DNA from: a virus
Virus record (IMG/VR): IMGVR_UViG_3300044639_001298
Coordinates: 1 to 64,000 of that record
DNA: 64,000 nucleotides
Strand: one strand, 5' to 3'
Below the pieces are notes generated by a model, which did no database searches, had not been told where the DNA came from, and saw only the letters and a program-made list of their open reading frames with translations. The position numbers were made by a program, and so were the translations under genes. Below, piece after piece: positions 9,358 through 17,572 of this stretch; within the stretch, counting starts at the first letter, position 1; every line of letters begins with the position of its first letter.

Positions 9358-10550
9358 AATAATATGTCTTGTCTATTGACCCATTCTCCATTTATGTCGT
9401 TAACCCAATAAACCCATTTATGTGGTTTATCGTAACTTTCAATTCTTAAATTTAATTTTTCTTGATAACTTGTTAAATCTTGTCTGTATATAACTTCACC
9501 TTTATCGTCTTCAACTCCAATGTAAATAAACTTGAAGTTTTCAGTATGTGGTATATCCAATTCTAAATCAAATACTTGTTTTTGTTTTAGATACCACTCA
9601 GTTTCATCATTAATTGGTGGGTTAATTCCTTTGATTGTATCAGGATGTAACATTCTTTCTTTGAAACTAATACCGGCATATAATTCATAATCGTGGTGGG
9701 TTCTTACTTCACCAAGACCATAAATACCTAAATCAATATTGTTATCTTCTTCTTGTAACATATGTCTCAACCTTCTTTTTGAGTCATTGTCCATTTCCCA
9801 CCACGGTTTTTCAACAACACCTGAAACTAAATTATCCGTATTAAAATCCGTCCAATGTTTTGTTCTACCTTCTCTTGTGTATTCATGCCAAATTATTGTT
9901 TTATGTGGATGAAATAAATCATAACCTAAGGTAAATGAACGAATTGATAAACTAATCTCATCGCCAGCGAAATAAATGTTTGGGTCGTACTTATATTCTT
10001 CACAATGTTTTCCGATAGTAAAAAAGAAATGTCCACTAACAAATCTTGCGGGGATTGGTTTATCTAAATCTTGCCAATTAGGTATCCCATTAGGTCTAAA
10101 AAGAATTGTTCCTCCTGGTGTGAAGTTTGATGCAACCATTTTATATGGTTCAACATTTAATAACTGATTATTACTTGGTCTATACATTCCTGCATATGAT
10201 GTGATGATTGGTTTTTCTGACCCCGTTAGTTTCATCATTTCGATTAATTCAACATCCCAATCCTGTAAGAATCTGTGATGTGAATCTAATTGAAGTGTGT
10301 ATTCTTCACCATTCCATAATTTTTGGATTTCTGAACGAGCCCAACATAGTCCTTTACTTTTTGACCAATGGTAATCTAAGATTTTGAATCTTGGGTCATT
10401 TGCAAATTCTTCCATTGATTCATTTTCATCTCGTTGCCAACAAATACCAAATGTTAAATTTTCGGGATGTTTTGCTTTTGAAATACAGTCTCTAATTGTG
10501 GGTAAAAGTTCGGGGTCTCTATAAGACGCGATTTGTACAAATATTTTCAT
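9354..10550 (-). CDS. GlcNAc-transferase family glycosyltransferase (PF11397-like)
   Basis: The opening IFVQIASYRDPELLPTIRDC and the following LTFGICWQ are characteristic of the UDP-GlcNAc transferase family founded by Dictyostelium Skp1 hydroxyproline GlcNAc-transferase. The divalent-metal DxD motif appears as DSH in YTLQLDSHHRFLQDWD (about residues 86-101 of the longest frame). This is followed by GGTILFRPNGIPNW and an IYFAGDEISLSIRSFTLGYDLFHP block with the conserved GDE. I chose the ATG at 10550, because the longer frame begins with a TTG two codons earlier. The family attaches GlcNAc to proline-derived hydroxyl groups in its founding member, and the neighbours encode long Pro-Thr stalks. 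That link is an inference. Confidence 0.82.
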   Translation of the reverse strand: MKIFVQIASYRDPELLPTIRDCISKAKHPENLTFGICWQRDENESMEEFANDPRFKILDYHWSKSKGLCWARSEIQKLWNGEEYTLQLDSHHRFLQDWDVELIEMMKLTGSEKPIITSYAGMYRPSNNQLLNVEPYKMVASNFTPGGTILFRPNGIPNWQDLDKPIPARFVSGHFFFTIGKHCEEYKYDPNIYFAGDEISLSIRSFTLGYDLFHPHKTIIWHEYTREGRTKHWTDFNTDNLVSGVVEKPWWEMDNDSKRRLRHMLQEEDNNIDLGIYGLGEVRTHHDYELYAGISFKERMLHPDTIKGINPPINDETEWYLKQKQVFDLELDIPHTENFKFIYIGVEDDKGEVIYRQDLTSYQEKLNLRIESYDKPHKWVYWVNDINGEWVNRQDILL

Positions 10551-10575
10551 AATCAAATACTATGAAATATTATAT

Positions 10576-10582
10576 ATAAATA
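10576..10582 (-). promoter_or_regulatory. TATTTAT element (candidate phage late promoter)
   Basis: The minus strand reads GTTTATTTATATATAAT, 25 bases upstream of the ATG at 10550, ahead of the two glycosyltransferase genes. Confidence 0.4.
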
Positions 10583-10587
10583 AACAT

Positions 10588-10788
10588 TTAAGCTATCTCA
10601 TAACTACCATTCCAAATAAATCTATCGCTAGTCGTCCATGTAAATGGTTGTGTTGGGTTTACGTCACTAGCAGTTCCATTTGCAATATTTACATATTGCA
10701 TAGGGGCTTTAGTGTTAAACCCTGCTCTTCCTCCAGCCATTGTAGCATTATACCAAGCACTACCATTATCTAATAGGGTTACCGTCAT
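10588..10788 (-). CDS. Separated C-terminal piece of the collagen-like tail fibre
   Basis: The 66 residues read as the second half of a beta-sandwich domain often found at the ends of phage and Bacteroidetes fibre proteins (TVTLLDNGSAWYNATM to FTWTTSDRFIWNGSYEIA). The first half of that domain is the end of the 942-residue fibre just upstream, which stops at SMPVTAVR. Reading this frame upstream of its ATG gives YADAILM, which fits directly onto SMPVTA. The two parts are in frames differing by +1. The piece is therefore either made by +1 frameshifting at CGC-TGA-C, translated separately, or broken by an indel or sequence error. It has no ribosome-binding signal of its own. Confidence 0.6.
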   Translation of the reverse strand: MTVTLLDNGSAWYNATMAGGRAGFNTKAPMQYVNIANGTASDVNPTQPFTWTTSDRFIWNGSYEIA

Positions 10789-10798
10789 TAATATGGCG

Positions 10799-13627
10799 TC
10801 AGCGTACGGCTGTAACCGGCATCGAGACGTACCATTCTCCTGTGCCGAAAGTTGTTGTACTACCCATCGCGATATTTCCTCTTACAAAACATGTTTTACC
10901 AATTAGTTTGTAGTACCCTTCTATTGTTCCATTACCAATTACAGGATTAGTACCACTTGCCGTCCATACAGGTGTATAAGATGTCCAAGCGGATTCTATT
11001 TGTGAACCAGAAAGATTAAATGTTATTGCAGATACTGATGTTGCAGATATTGTTGTTGAAGTTGCAGTCAACGCTGATAATGTAGTTGCTGATACTGTTC
11101 TTGAAGTTACGGTAGTTGCTGATACTGTTGGTGAAGTTACCGTTAATGCGGATAATGATGTGGCAGATATTGTAGTTGCTGTCATACCACTTGTAAAAGT
11201 ATTACCACTAATTATAACAGAACTACCAGACATTGTAACTAAATCAGAATTGTTTACTCTGAATTTCATGTAACTTGGTGGGAATGAATTGTTAGTTACA
11301 AACATATCAATACCGACAGGTACGCTTGAATTGTCTGAAATCCCTAATTGGATTTTTCTATCAGAGCTTAACTCGTCACCACCGCTTGATGCTATAAATG
11401 GCCCTTCTTTGTTAACACCACCTGTGGATGTAATTAATAATTCTCCGGTTCTTTGATAGATAGACCCATTAACATCTAAGTCATACACAGGGGAGTTAAT
11501 CCCAATTCCCATCCTTTTATTTACGTTATCCCAAGTAAATCCAGTAGTTTGACTTACCGTACTTGCCGAACTTTGGAATAGGACTCCACCTGTAAATCCT
11601 GATTGAATCTGTGTTGAGTTAATAATTACTACATCACTTGGTAAATTTTGATAAGTTGTTGCAGATATTGTTGTTGCAGAAATGGTAGATGCGGATAATG
11701 CTGCGGACCAAATAGCATTACCACTAGCATCAGACACTAAAACATACCCCGCAGAAGCTCCTGATGTAATTTGAAGATTTATAGTTTTTGTTTTACCGCT
11801 AACATCTACCCTCTCAGTTGGATTTTCAGTTCCAAAACCAACATAACCTCTTGTTGTTCCAGTTCCTTTTATAAAAACATCTGAAATATTTGCTGAAGTA
11901 CTGCCAACTTTTATTTTTATATTGTTTTCACTATTAGTAACTCCTGACAGTGTTAGTATATTAAAGTTGTTAGTATTTGTCATACTAACAAATGTATCTC
12001 CCGTTACATACCCTCCTGATACTGGAAAGCTTTCACCAAAAGCACCAATATTGAAACCTATACCACCAGCAGTTACAACTGCAGTTGAAAATTGAGTTGA
12101 TGTACCTGATATTTGAATTCCTGATTGACCAATACTAGGTTTGAATCCAAAACTTCCGTACTGTGAACGGAAATCTAAATCAAATGAAGGTACTGTGTTA
12201 AATCCTACTCTTTTATTTGGTAAATCTAAAACTAACTGATTAAATTTACCAAAAGTAACTATTCCTTCATCATTTGTATTTATACCTAATGGTCCACATG
12301 AACGTAATCTTGTTGTAAATACATCAGTAACACAAGCACTACTGTCACCAACAGTAGTCGTATTTATTGTTGTTGCAGATAAACCTTGACTAAAAAAAGT
12401 TGTACCTGTTACCGTACCACCTGATAATGGTAAAAATTCACCACCACCTCCAACACCGCTAGTACCTGAAGTTCCATTTATACCTGAAGAGCCGTTTAAT
12501 CCTGAAGAACCGTTTGTGCCATTTATGCCCGATGAACCTGATGAACCATCTAATCCAGAACTACCACTAGTACCATTTATACCTGATGAACCTGATGAAC
12601 CATCTAATCCAGAACTACCACTAGTACCATTTATACCTGATGAACCGTTTAATCCATTTATACCCGATGAACCATCTAATCCAGAACTACCACTAGTACC
12701 ATTTATACCTGATGAACCGTTTAATCCAGAACTACCACTCGTACCATTTATACCTGATGAACCCGAAGTTCCACTTGAACCTCCACTTACTGTGGCTGCT
12801 GACCATATACCGTTACCACTTGCATCCGATACTAATATGTAACCCGCAGTTGCTCCTGATGTCATTTGGAAACTTATTGTCTTTGTTTTTCCACTTACAT
12901 CTACCCGTTCAGTTGGGTTTATAGTTCCAAAACCTACGTAACCTCTCGTTGAGCCGGTTCCTTGGATGTGTATGTCGGGTATTGTCCCATCAGGGTCGTC
13001 CCCCGCATAAAATCTAATGTAATCTTCAGTTCCACTAGTACCAGCGTTATTAATAATATTTAATCCGTTAGCTTCATTACTTGCATAGACAAAAGCATCA
13101 CCTACTTTACCATAACCTGGATTAGTCACACTATCCCAAGTTCTCATACCTAACTGAACAGACGCGGTTGGTTTTGTTAAGTAAGGTGATACACTTACCT
13201 GAAACATAGGTAAAGATGTAAATCCTGAAATATTTAATCTACCTCCTAATTCATTTGGATTAAAAATCATAAACCCGGTACTTCCGGTTATAGTTCCACC
13301 CGAAAGTGGTAAAAATTGTCCATTTCCGGTACCAACACCACTTGTTCCACTAGTACCGTTAGTACCATTTATACCAGAAGAACCCGAAGACCCATTTATA
13401 CCACTTGAGCCGTTGGTACCTGAAGTTCCATTAGTACCGCTAGTTCCCGCACTACCCGCAGTTCCTGTGGCTCCTGTAATAACACTTGCTAATTGTTGGA
13501 TTGTTGCCTTATATGATGACCCCGCAGCATTCTGTGAAGTATCACCTGTAATTACTATATGAATTAAATCATTAAGTGTAACACCCGTGGCTAAGGTTCT
13601 ATCGGTTAATCTATTGTAAACTGGCAT
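10799..13627 (-). CDS. Collagen-like tail fibre
   Basis: This 942-residue fibre has Gly-X-Y tracts at about residues 56-97 and 283-391 (units such as GINGTSGSSGLDGSSG). Each is followed by an FLPLSGGTxTGxT motif of phage fibre repeats and by a repeated block with TERVDVSGKTKTI and GYxLVSDASGNxIWSA. A later part (about residues 840-910) is a run of SATTVTSRTVSATTLSALT repeats, probably a beta-helical shaft. The sequence ends at SMPVTAVR, in the middle of a terminal beta-sandwich domain whose other half lies in the next frame at 10588-10788. The N-terminus (MPVYNRLTDRTLATGVTLNDLIHIV) should be the particle-docking part. Confidence 0.82.
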   Translation of the reverse strand: MPVYNRLTDRTLATGVTLNDLIHIVITGDTSQNAAGSSYKATIQQLASVITGATGTAGSAGTSGTNGTSGTNGSSGINGSSGSSGINGTNGTSGTSGVGTGNGQFLPLSGGTITGSTGFMIFNPNELGGRLNISGFTSLPMFQVSVSPYLTKPTASVQLGMRTWDSVTNPGYGKVGDAFVYASNEANGLNIINNAGTSGTEDYIRFYAGDDPDGTIPDIHIQGTGSTRGYVGFGTINPTERVDVSGKTKTISFQMTSGATAGYILVSDASGNGIWSAATVSGGSSGTSGSSGINGTSGSSGLNGSSGINGTSGSSGLDGSSGINGLNGSSGINGTSGSSGLDGSSGSSGINGTSGSSGLDGSSGSSGINGTNGSSGLNGSSGINGTSGTSGVGGGGEFLPLSGGTVTGTTFFSQGLSATTINTTTVGDSSACVTDVFTTRLRSCGPLGINTNDEGIVTFGKFNQLVLDLPNKRVGFNTVPSFDLDFRSQYGSFGFKPSIGQSGIQISGTSTQFSTAVVTAGGIGFNIGAFGESFPVSGGYVTGDTFVSMTNTNNFNILTLSGVTNSENNIKIKVGSTSANISDVFIKGTGTTRGYVGFGTENPTERVDVSGKTKTINLQITSGASAGYVLVSDASGNAIWSAALSASTISATTISATTYQNLPSDVVIINSTQIQSGFTGGVLFQSSASTVSQTTGFTWDNVNKRMGIGINSPVYDLDVNGSIYQRTGELLITSTGGVNKEGPFIASSGGDELSSDRKIQLGISDNSSVPVGIDMFVTNNSFPPSYMKFRVNNSDLVTMSGSSVIISGNTFTSGMTATTISATSLSALTVTSPTVSATTVTSRTVSATTLSALTATSTTISATSVSAITFNLSGSQIESAWTSYTPVWTASGTNPVIGNGTIEGYYKLIGKTCFVRGNIAMGSTTTFGTGEWYVSMPVTAVR
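12453..12775 (-). repeat. Collagen-like coding repeat of the tail fibre
   Basis: Imperfect units of 36-54 bases (plus strand CCATTTATACCTGATGAACC type) encode Gly-X-Y triplets. Several units are identical over more than 40 bases, so recombination could add or remove blocks. Confidence 0.85.
13336..13462 (-). repeat. First collagen-like coding tract of the tail fibre
   Basis: This shorter Gly-X-Y tract encodes GTSGTNGTSGTNGSSG-type sequence near the N-terminus of the fibre. It is less uniform at DNA level than the tract at 12453-12775. Confidence 0.75.
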
Positions 13628-13635
13628 ATCACTTT

Positions 13636-13642
13636 ATAAATA
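13636..13642 (-). promoter_or_regulatory. TATTTAT element (candidate phage late promoter)
   Basis: The minus strand reads ACAATATTTATAAAGTG, eight bases upstream of the ATG of the collagen-like fibre gene. Confidence 0.4.
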
Positions 13643-13650
13643 TTGTCGAA

Positions 13651-13938
13651 CTAATTTTGGAACACATTAATATCTCCATCCATGAAAATAAACACATTTC
13701 CATTTTGGAATAAGTATACTCCACATTCTAATAAATATAATTTCTCACATAAAGTACCATCTAAAATTTTCAAATATACCGCAGGTGAATTAGGAAAATA
13801 ACTTTCTGTATTAATAACCACAGGTGGCGTAAACGAAGCAACTGTTGTTACAAAAAAACATGAAGTATTATTAGGGTCACAAACATAAATGTTGTAAGGA
13901 CTCGTTCCACTTGTTACACCTGTGATTTCTATTAACAT
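13651..13938 (-). CDS. Single SprB-like unit protein, second of a tandem pair
   Basis: The 95 residues form one SprB-like module: GVTSGTSPYNIYVCD, then a beta-rich middle ending VYLKILDGTLCEKLYLLECG, and a short tail. It has the same length as the adjacent upstream protein and the same layout, so the pair is a tandem duplication that has diverged. The N-terminal module of the 313-residue protein at 5970-6911 is the third copy. The start codon follows directly after the preceding stop. These small units may be free adaptors or decoration subunits that join fibres; no enzyme motif is present. Confidence 0.65.
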   Translation of the reverse strand: MLIEITGVTSGTSPYNIYVCDPNNTSCFFVTTVASFTPPVVINTESYFPNSPAVYLKILDGTLCEKLYLLECGVYLFQNGNVFIFMDGDINVFQN

Positions 13939-14226
13939 CTATATCCAAACTAATCTGTCTCCACTTTCTGTGGTTATTATCAATCCTGTCTCTGTCAAAA
14001 TGAAGAATGTATCATCAGGACAGTACACAAGTTTGAATGTCATACATCCTGTACTATCAACAACTTTTATAAGTAATACTTGAGCGGTTGAAAAAAAGGT
14101 ATTTAATGTAAATGTGCCTCCCGTTGGTCCTAACAAGAAGCAGTTATTCATATATTGGTCACATACATAAAACTGATAAGGAGGTGTTCCTCCCGTCTCC
14201 CCTGATATGATTAGTTGTGATGGCAT
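13939..14226 (-). CDS. Single SprB-like unit protein, first of a tandem pair
   Basis: This 95-residue protein reads SGETGGTPPYQFYVCD at its start, close to the GGTPPY hallmark of SprB repeats. It continues through VLLIKVVDSTGCMTFKLVYC, the second half of the unit. It is translationally coupled to the 1112-residue fibre upstream (TAATG overlap at 14226) and directly abuts its paralogue downstream. The equal length of the two paralogues points to a structural subunit rather than a random fragment. The tail of about 20 residues (TETGLIITTESGDRLVWI) differs from that of the sister protein. Confidence 0.65.
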   Translation of the reverse strand: MPSQLIISGETGGTPPYQFYVCDQYMNNCFLLGPTGGTFTLNTFFSTAQVLLIKVVDSTGCMTFKLVYCPDDTFFILTETGLIITTESGDRLVWI

Positions 14227-17200
14227 TATGGGCAGGTTTGAACATTTGTTATTACACCAGAACTATTAACTTGGATTACATATTTAGTATTATAATTACC
14301 TAATTCATCACTTGGAGCGGTAGGATAAGTAATTGCAATCCATTTGTTGTCTCCATTAACCAAGTTTGTGCCGGTAGCCCCAGAATAAACGTTTGAACCA
14401 ACAGTAGGTGGAACACTAAAGGTATCAATAAAATACATTGTTTCATATGCTATATTATTACACGCATCGCCACTTGTTGTTGCTGAAATTACATTATTTC
14501 CAATCCATGACTGACCACCAAATAAAGGAGTAGTGTACCTATATAATAATATATTAGAACCACTAGCCGGATTTATGGTAGAACCAGATGAAGACGCAAT
14601 TATTTCAAATAAAGCAACTTTTTGACCAAATGTTGACGATGTGGTGTTTGCGCTTGTTACGAATGATAATGTTCCTGTACCTGAACCGTTAGTAGTAACG
14701 GTAAAAGTGTTTGCACTATATTCATCATATAATACTCCGTTGATTGATGAACCACCTGAAAATCTTATCAAATTAGGTAAAGTAAATCTTATTGTTAACG
14801 TTTCATTAGGTGCTCCTGCATAGTTCAAATTACCTGACTGTATTTGTGGTGTTGCCCATTGACCTCCACCAGTATTTACCCATGTCCCAGATGGAAATCT
14901 TGCGAGATACCCTGGAGTTGGTGTTGGCGTTGGTGTTACAGTCGGCGTAGGAGTTGGTGTTGGCGTTGGTGTTACAGTCGGCGTAGGAGTTGGCGTCGGC
15001 GTTGCAGTAGGCGTCGGTGTTGGTGTTGGCGTTGCAGTCGGCGTAGGAGTTGGTGTTGGCGTTGCAGTTGGCGTCGGTGTTGCAGTTGGCGTAGGAGTTG
15101 GCGTCGGTGTTGCAGTTGGCGTAGGAGTTGGTGTTGGTGTTGCAGTTGGTGTAGGAGTTGGCGTCGGCGTTGCAGTTGGCGTAGGAGTTGGTGTTGGTGT
15201 TGCAGTTGGCGTAGGAGTTGGTGTTGGTGTTGCAGTTGGTGTAGGAGTTGGTGTTGGTGTTGGGAATAAATAACCTGAACAAGTAACGTCATACACGATT
15301 TCTAAACCTAAACTAAAGTCAGCATCCGCAAGTGGGTCATTATCACCATCACAATTTGAAAGGATTGTTAAAGTATTATTTAATAAATCTATGGTATAAC
15401 TATCAATTTGACTTATACTTGACAAAACACTTTCAATTGTTGATTGCCAAACCGTATCTTGTGGTACATCATTCAATGTTGTTGCTGTATAGAAAGTCTG
15501 AGTGAATGCACTTCCATTTATATCAATCTCACACGTTAAGACCGCTGAGTTGAATACGCAATTAGTATATCCTGAAGTAATGTCTAAATACCCCTCGTTC
15601 AACATTTCAACTAAACCTCTTTGATTACCAGGTACAGTCGTAAAGGTATTTGTACAAAGATTAAAAGTTTGGTACGATGACAGTAAATTACCTATACAAC
15701 TGATTGTTACACCTTGTGTTTGTGTACATCCCGAGGCGTCTGTGATATTAACGGTATAAGTTCCTGAACCTAAGTTAGATGCTGTCGCACCTGTCTGTCC
15801 GTTTGACCACAAATAAGTAAATGGTGGTGACCCATCATAAATGTTTACCGTAGCACTACCGTCATTTGAACCTGTACAATTAGTTGTTACAATACCCGTT
15901 AAAAGTGAACCACCTGTTGTGATATCGAAAGTTTTAGTTACAACACAACCATCAGCATCTGTCACGTTAAGTGTATAACTTCCCGCAGCCAAACTAGTAT
16001 ATGTTACAGAAGATAATGGTGAGTCGATAAGAGTATCACCATTACTTAAAACATAATCTAAAGGTGATGTAAAACCTGTACTTACTTGTATCAACGCAGC
16101 ACCGTTTAATTGATTACATGTTGAACCAGTAGTTGTTGCGCTAACTGTGAATTTTGGCGTTGATGTGACGCTTACTTGTTGACTATATATACAAGTACTA
16201 GCAGTTCCTGAAATCGTTACCAAATATATATCGGTTGGTAAATTTGTGAAGGTATATGTTTGGCTTTGACTAACGAAACTTTGTACAGAACTTGTTGTTT
16301 GTGCAGATAAAGTATATAGATACGTTTGGTTAGTACCCCCTATAGTAACATTTATTGACCCTCCGTTTGCATTACAAATAGGGTTGGTTGATGAAATATT
16401 TACAACATCGAATCCTCCGGGTGTTGTTAAATTACCACTTACTAAAACTTCACAAAAACTAGCGTCTCTAACCAATACCTCATAATTTCCAGCACTTAAA
16501 CCTGAGATTGTAAACGTGTCTGAAAGAGTATAACTAACAAGACCCGTAGTTGCCGAATAATAAAGTGGTTGTGTTCCTCCTGATATCGTAAAAGTTAAAG
16601 AACCGTTATTTTGGAAACACGATGGTTGTTGAGCAGTAAGAAACGATAACCCTAAAGGTAATGCTGTACCGATTGTTTCTGATTTTGTTGTCTGACAACC
16701 TAAACTATCTGTAACCGTACATGAATAAGAGCCTTGGGTTAATCCAGTAATTACTTGAGTTGTTTCACCATTACTCCATAAATAAGTGAATGGTCCTGTG
16801 CCTGTTGCTCCTGTGACCGCAAGTTTACCCCAATTCAAAGTACAGTTTGATGTGTCTACCTTCCAAAAACCAAAATCAACCGCAGTACTGGCACTCACAA
16901 TAACATTTTCGGTTATTGCCGTTGCTAAACCATTATCAACCACAACACAATAATATATACCATCATCTAAATTTGCAATGGTTGTTGGCATCGTTGATGT
17001 CGTAGTTGTTGATAGGTAATTACTATCTTTATAAACTAATATTGTAAAAGGTGAACCAGATGTTGCAGCACTAACTTGAAAACTACCGTTTGATAAACCA
17101 CACGTAGTACCACTTGTACCAAATATTTTTGCATCAAAACACCCACTTACCGTAACGTTTATATATAACTCGTTGTTTTGGACACCTAAACTATCATTTA

Positions 17201-17564
17201 ATCTGAAGACATATGTCGAACCTGTTAAACCAGTAAAAGTAATCGATGTAGTTCCTGTTTGTGCAGAAAAAGGTTGGCCGATAATACAATCAATAGTATA
17301 TGGTGGAATACCACCTGAAGGATAAAATTGTAATGTACCTGTCGCTGCAGAACAAACTCCTGTTAATGAAAAACTATAAGAAAGTGGTCCTTGATTACAA
17401 TTTTGTGTACATGTTTGACCTGTAGCAATAAATACACCAAATGATGAACCTGTAAATGCTTGGTCTAAACAAATACTATCTCCAACAGATGCTCCTGTGT
17501 GTAATATTCCACAACAATCCGTATAACTATAAACTCCATTGGTTAAACCTGAAACACAAGCCAT
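14226..17564 (-). CDS. Large SprB-repeat adhesin fibre with a long proline-threonine stalk
   Basis: This 1112-residue protein contains at least five SprB-like repeats between about residues 235 and 640. The clearest are [20 protein letters not shown] with [13 protein letters not shown], and [20 protein letters not shown] with [13 protein letters not shown] Pro-Thr/Ala stalk runs from about residue 767 to 884. The C-terminal 225 residues form a head domain, and its last part ([18 protein letters not shown]) resembles the end of the 534-residue fibre. The architecture is repeat region, rigid stalk, tip. There is no secretion signal, so it is presumed to be assembled on the virion. It is coupled to the 95-residue proteins downstream and lies nine bases after the 1119-residue tail protein. 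Confidence 0.78.
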   Translation of the reverse strand: MACVSGLTNGVYSYTDCCGILHTGASVGDSICLDQAFTGSSFGVFIATGQTCTQNCNQGPLSYSFSLTGVCSAATGTLQFYPSGGIPPYTIDCIIGQPFSAQTGTTSITFTGLTGSTYVFRLNDSLGVQNNELYINVTVSGCFDAKIFGTSGTTCGLSNGSFQVSAATSGSPFTILVYKDSNYLSTTTTSTMPTTIANLDDGIYYCVVVDNGLATAITENVIVSASTAVDFGFWKVDTSNCTLNWGKLAVTGATGTGPFTYLWSNGETTQVITGLTQGSYSCTVTDSLGCQTTKSETIGTALPLGLSFLTAQQPSCFQNNGSLTFTISGGTQPLYYSATTGLVSYTLSDTFTISGLSAGNYEVLVRDASFCEVLVSGNLTTPGGFDVVNISSTNPICNANGGSINVTIGGTNQTYLYTLSAQTTSSVQSFVSQSQTYTFTNLPTDIYLVTISGTASTCIYSQQVSVTSTPKFTVSATTTGSTCNQLNGAALIQVSTGFTSPLDYVLSNGDTLIDSPLSSVTYTSLAAGSYTLNVTDADGCVVTKTFDITTGGSLLTGIVTTNCTGSNDGSATVNIYDGSPPFTYLWSNGQTGATASNLGSGTYTVNITDASGCTQTQGVTISCIGNLLSSYQTFNLCTNTFTTVPGNQRGLVEMLNEGYLDITSGYTNCVFNSAVLTCEIDINGSAFTQTFYTATTLNDVPQDTVWQSTIESVLSSISQIDSYTIDLLNNTLTILSNCDGDNDPLADADFSLGLEIVYDVTCSGYLFPTPTPTPTPTATPTPTPTPTATPTPTPTPTATPTPTPTPTATPTPTPTPTATPTPTPTPTATPTPTATPTPTPTPTATPTPTPTPTATPTPTPTPTVTPTPTPTPTPTVTPTPTPTPGYLARFPSGTWVNTGGGQWATPQIQSGNLNYAGAPNETLTIRFTLPNLIRFSGGSSINGVLYDEYSANTFTVTTNGSGTGTLSFVTSANTTSSTFGQKVALFEIIASSSGSTINPASGSNILLYRYTTPLFGGQSWIGNNVISATTSGDACNNIAYETMYFIDTFSVPPTVGSNVYSGATGTNLVNGDNKWIAITYPTAPSDELGNYNTKYVIQVNSSGVITNVQTCP
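14912..15264 (-). repeat. Long Pro-Thr/Ala coding minisatellite
   Basis: About 350 bases of six-base GTTGGN units are organised in higher-order 30-base blocks (plus strand GCAGTTGGCGTAGGAGTTGG). They encode [10 protein letters not shown] blocks, and several blocks are identical. This is the longest simple repeat in the window and a likely length-variable site. Confidence 0.9.
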
Positions 17565-17572
17565 TTTTTATT

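Noticed and set aside
12516-12842. Plus-strand open frame with Pro-rich repeats
   Set aside because: It is the antisense reading of the collagen-like tract of the fibre gene, with no start context or independent conservation signal.
14912-15264. CRISPR-like regular repeat
   Set aside because: Repeats have no unique spacers and encode continuous Pro-Thr sequence; no cas genes are present.
14844-15269. Plus-strand open frame rich in Arg, Cys and Trp
   Set aside because: It is the antisense reading of the Pro-Thr minisatellite. The six-base repeat keeps all frames open, and the composition is that of a repeat shadow.
4372-17564. Diversity-generating retroelement in the fibre region
   Set aside because: I looked for a reverse transcriptase and for a template/variable repeat pair near the fibre ends and saw neither in this window.
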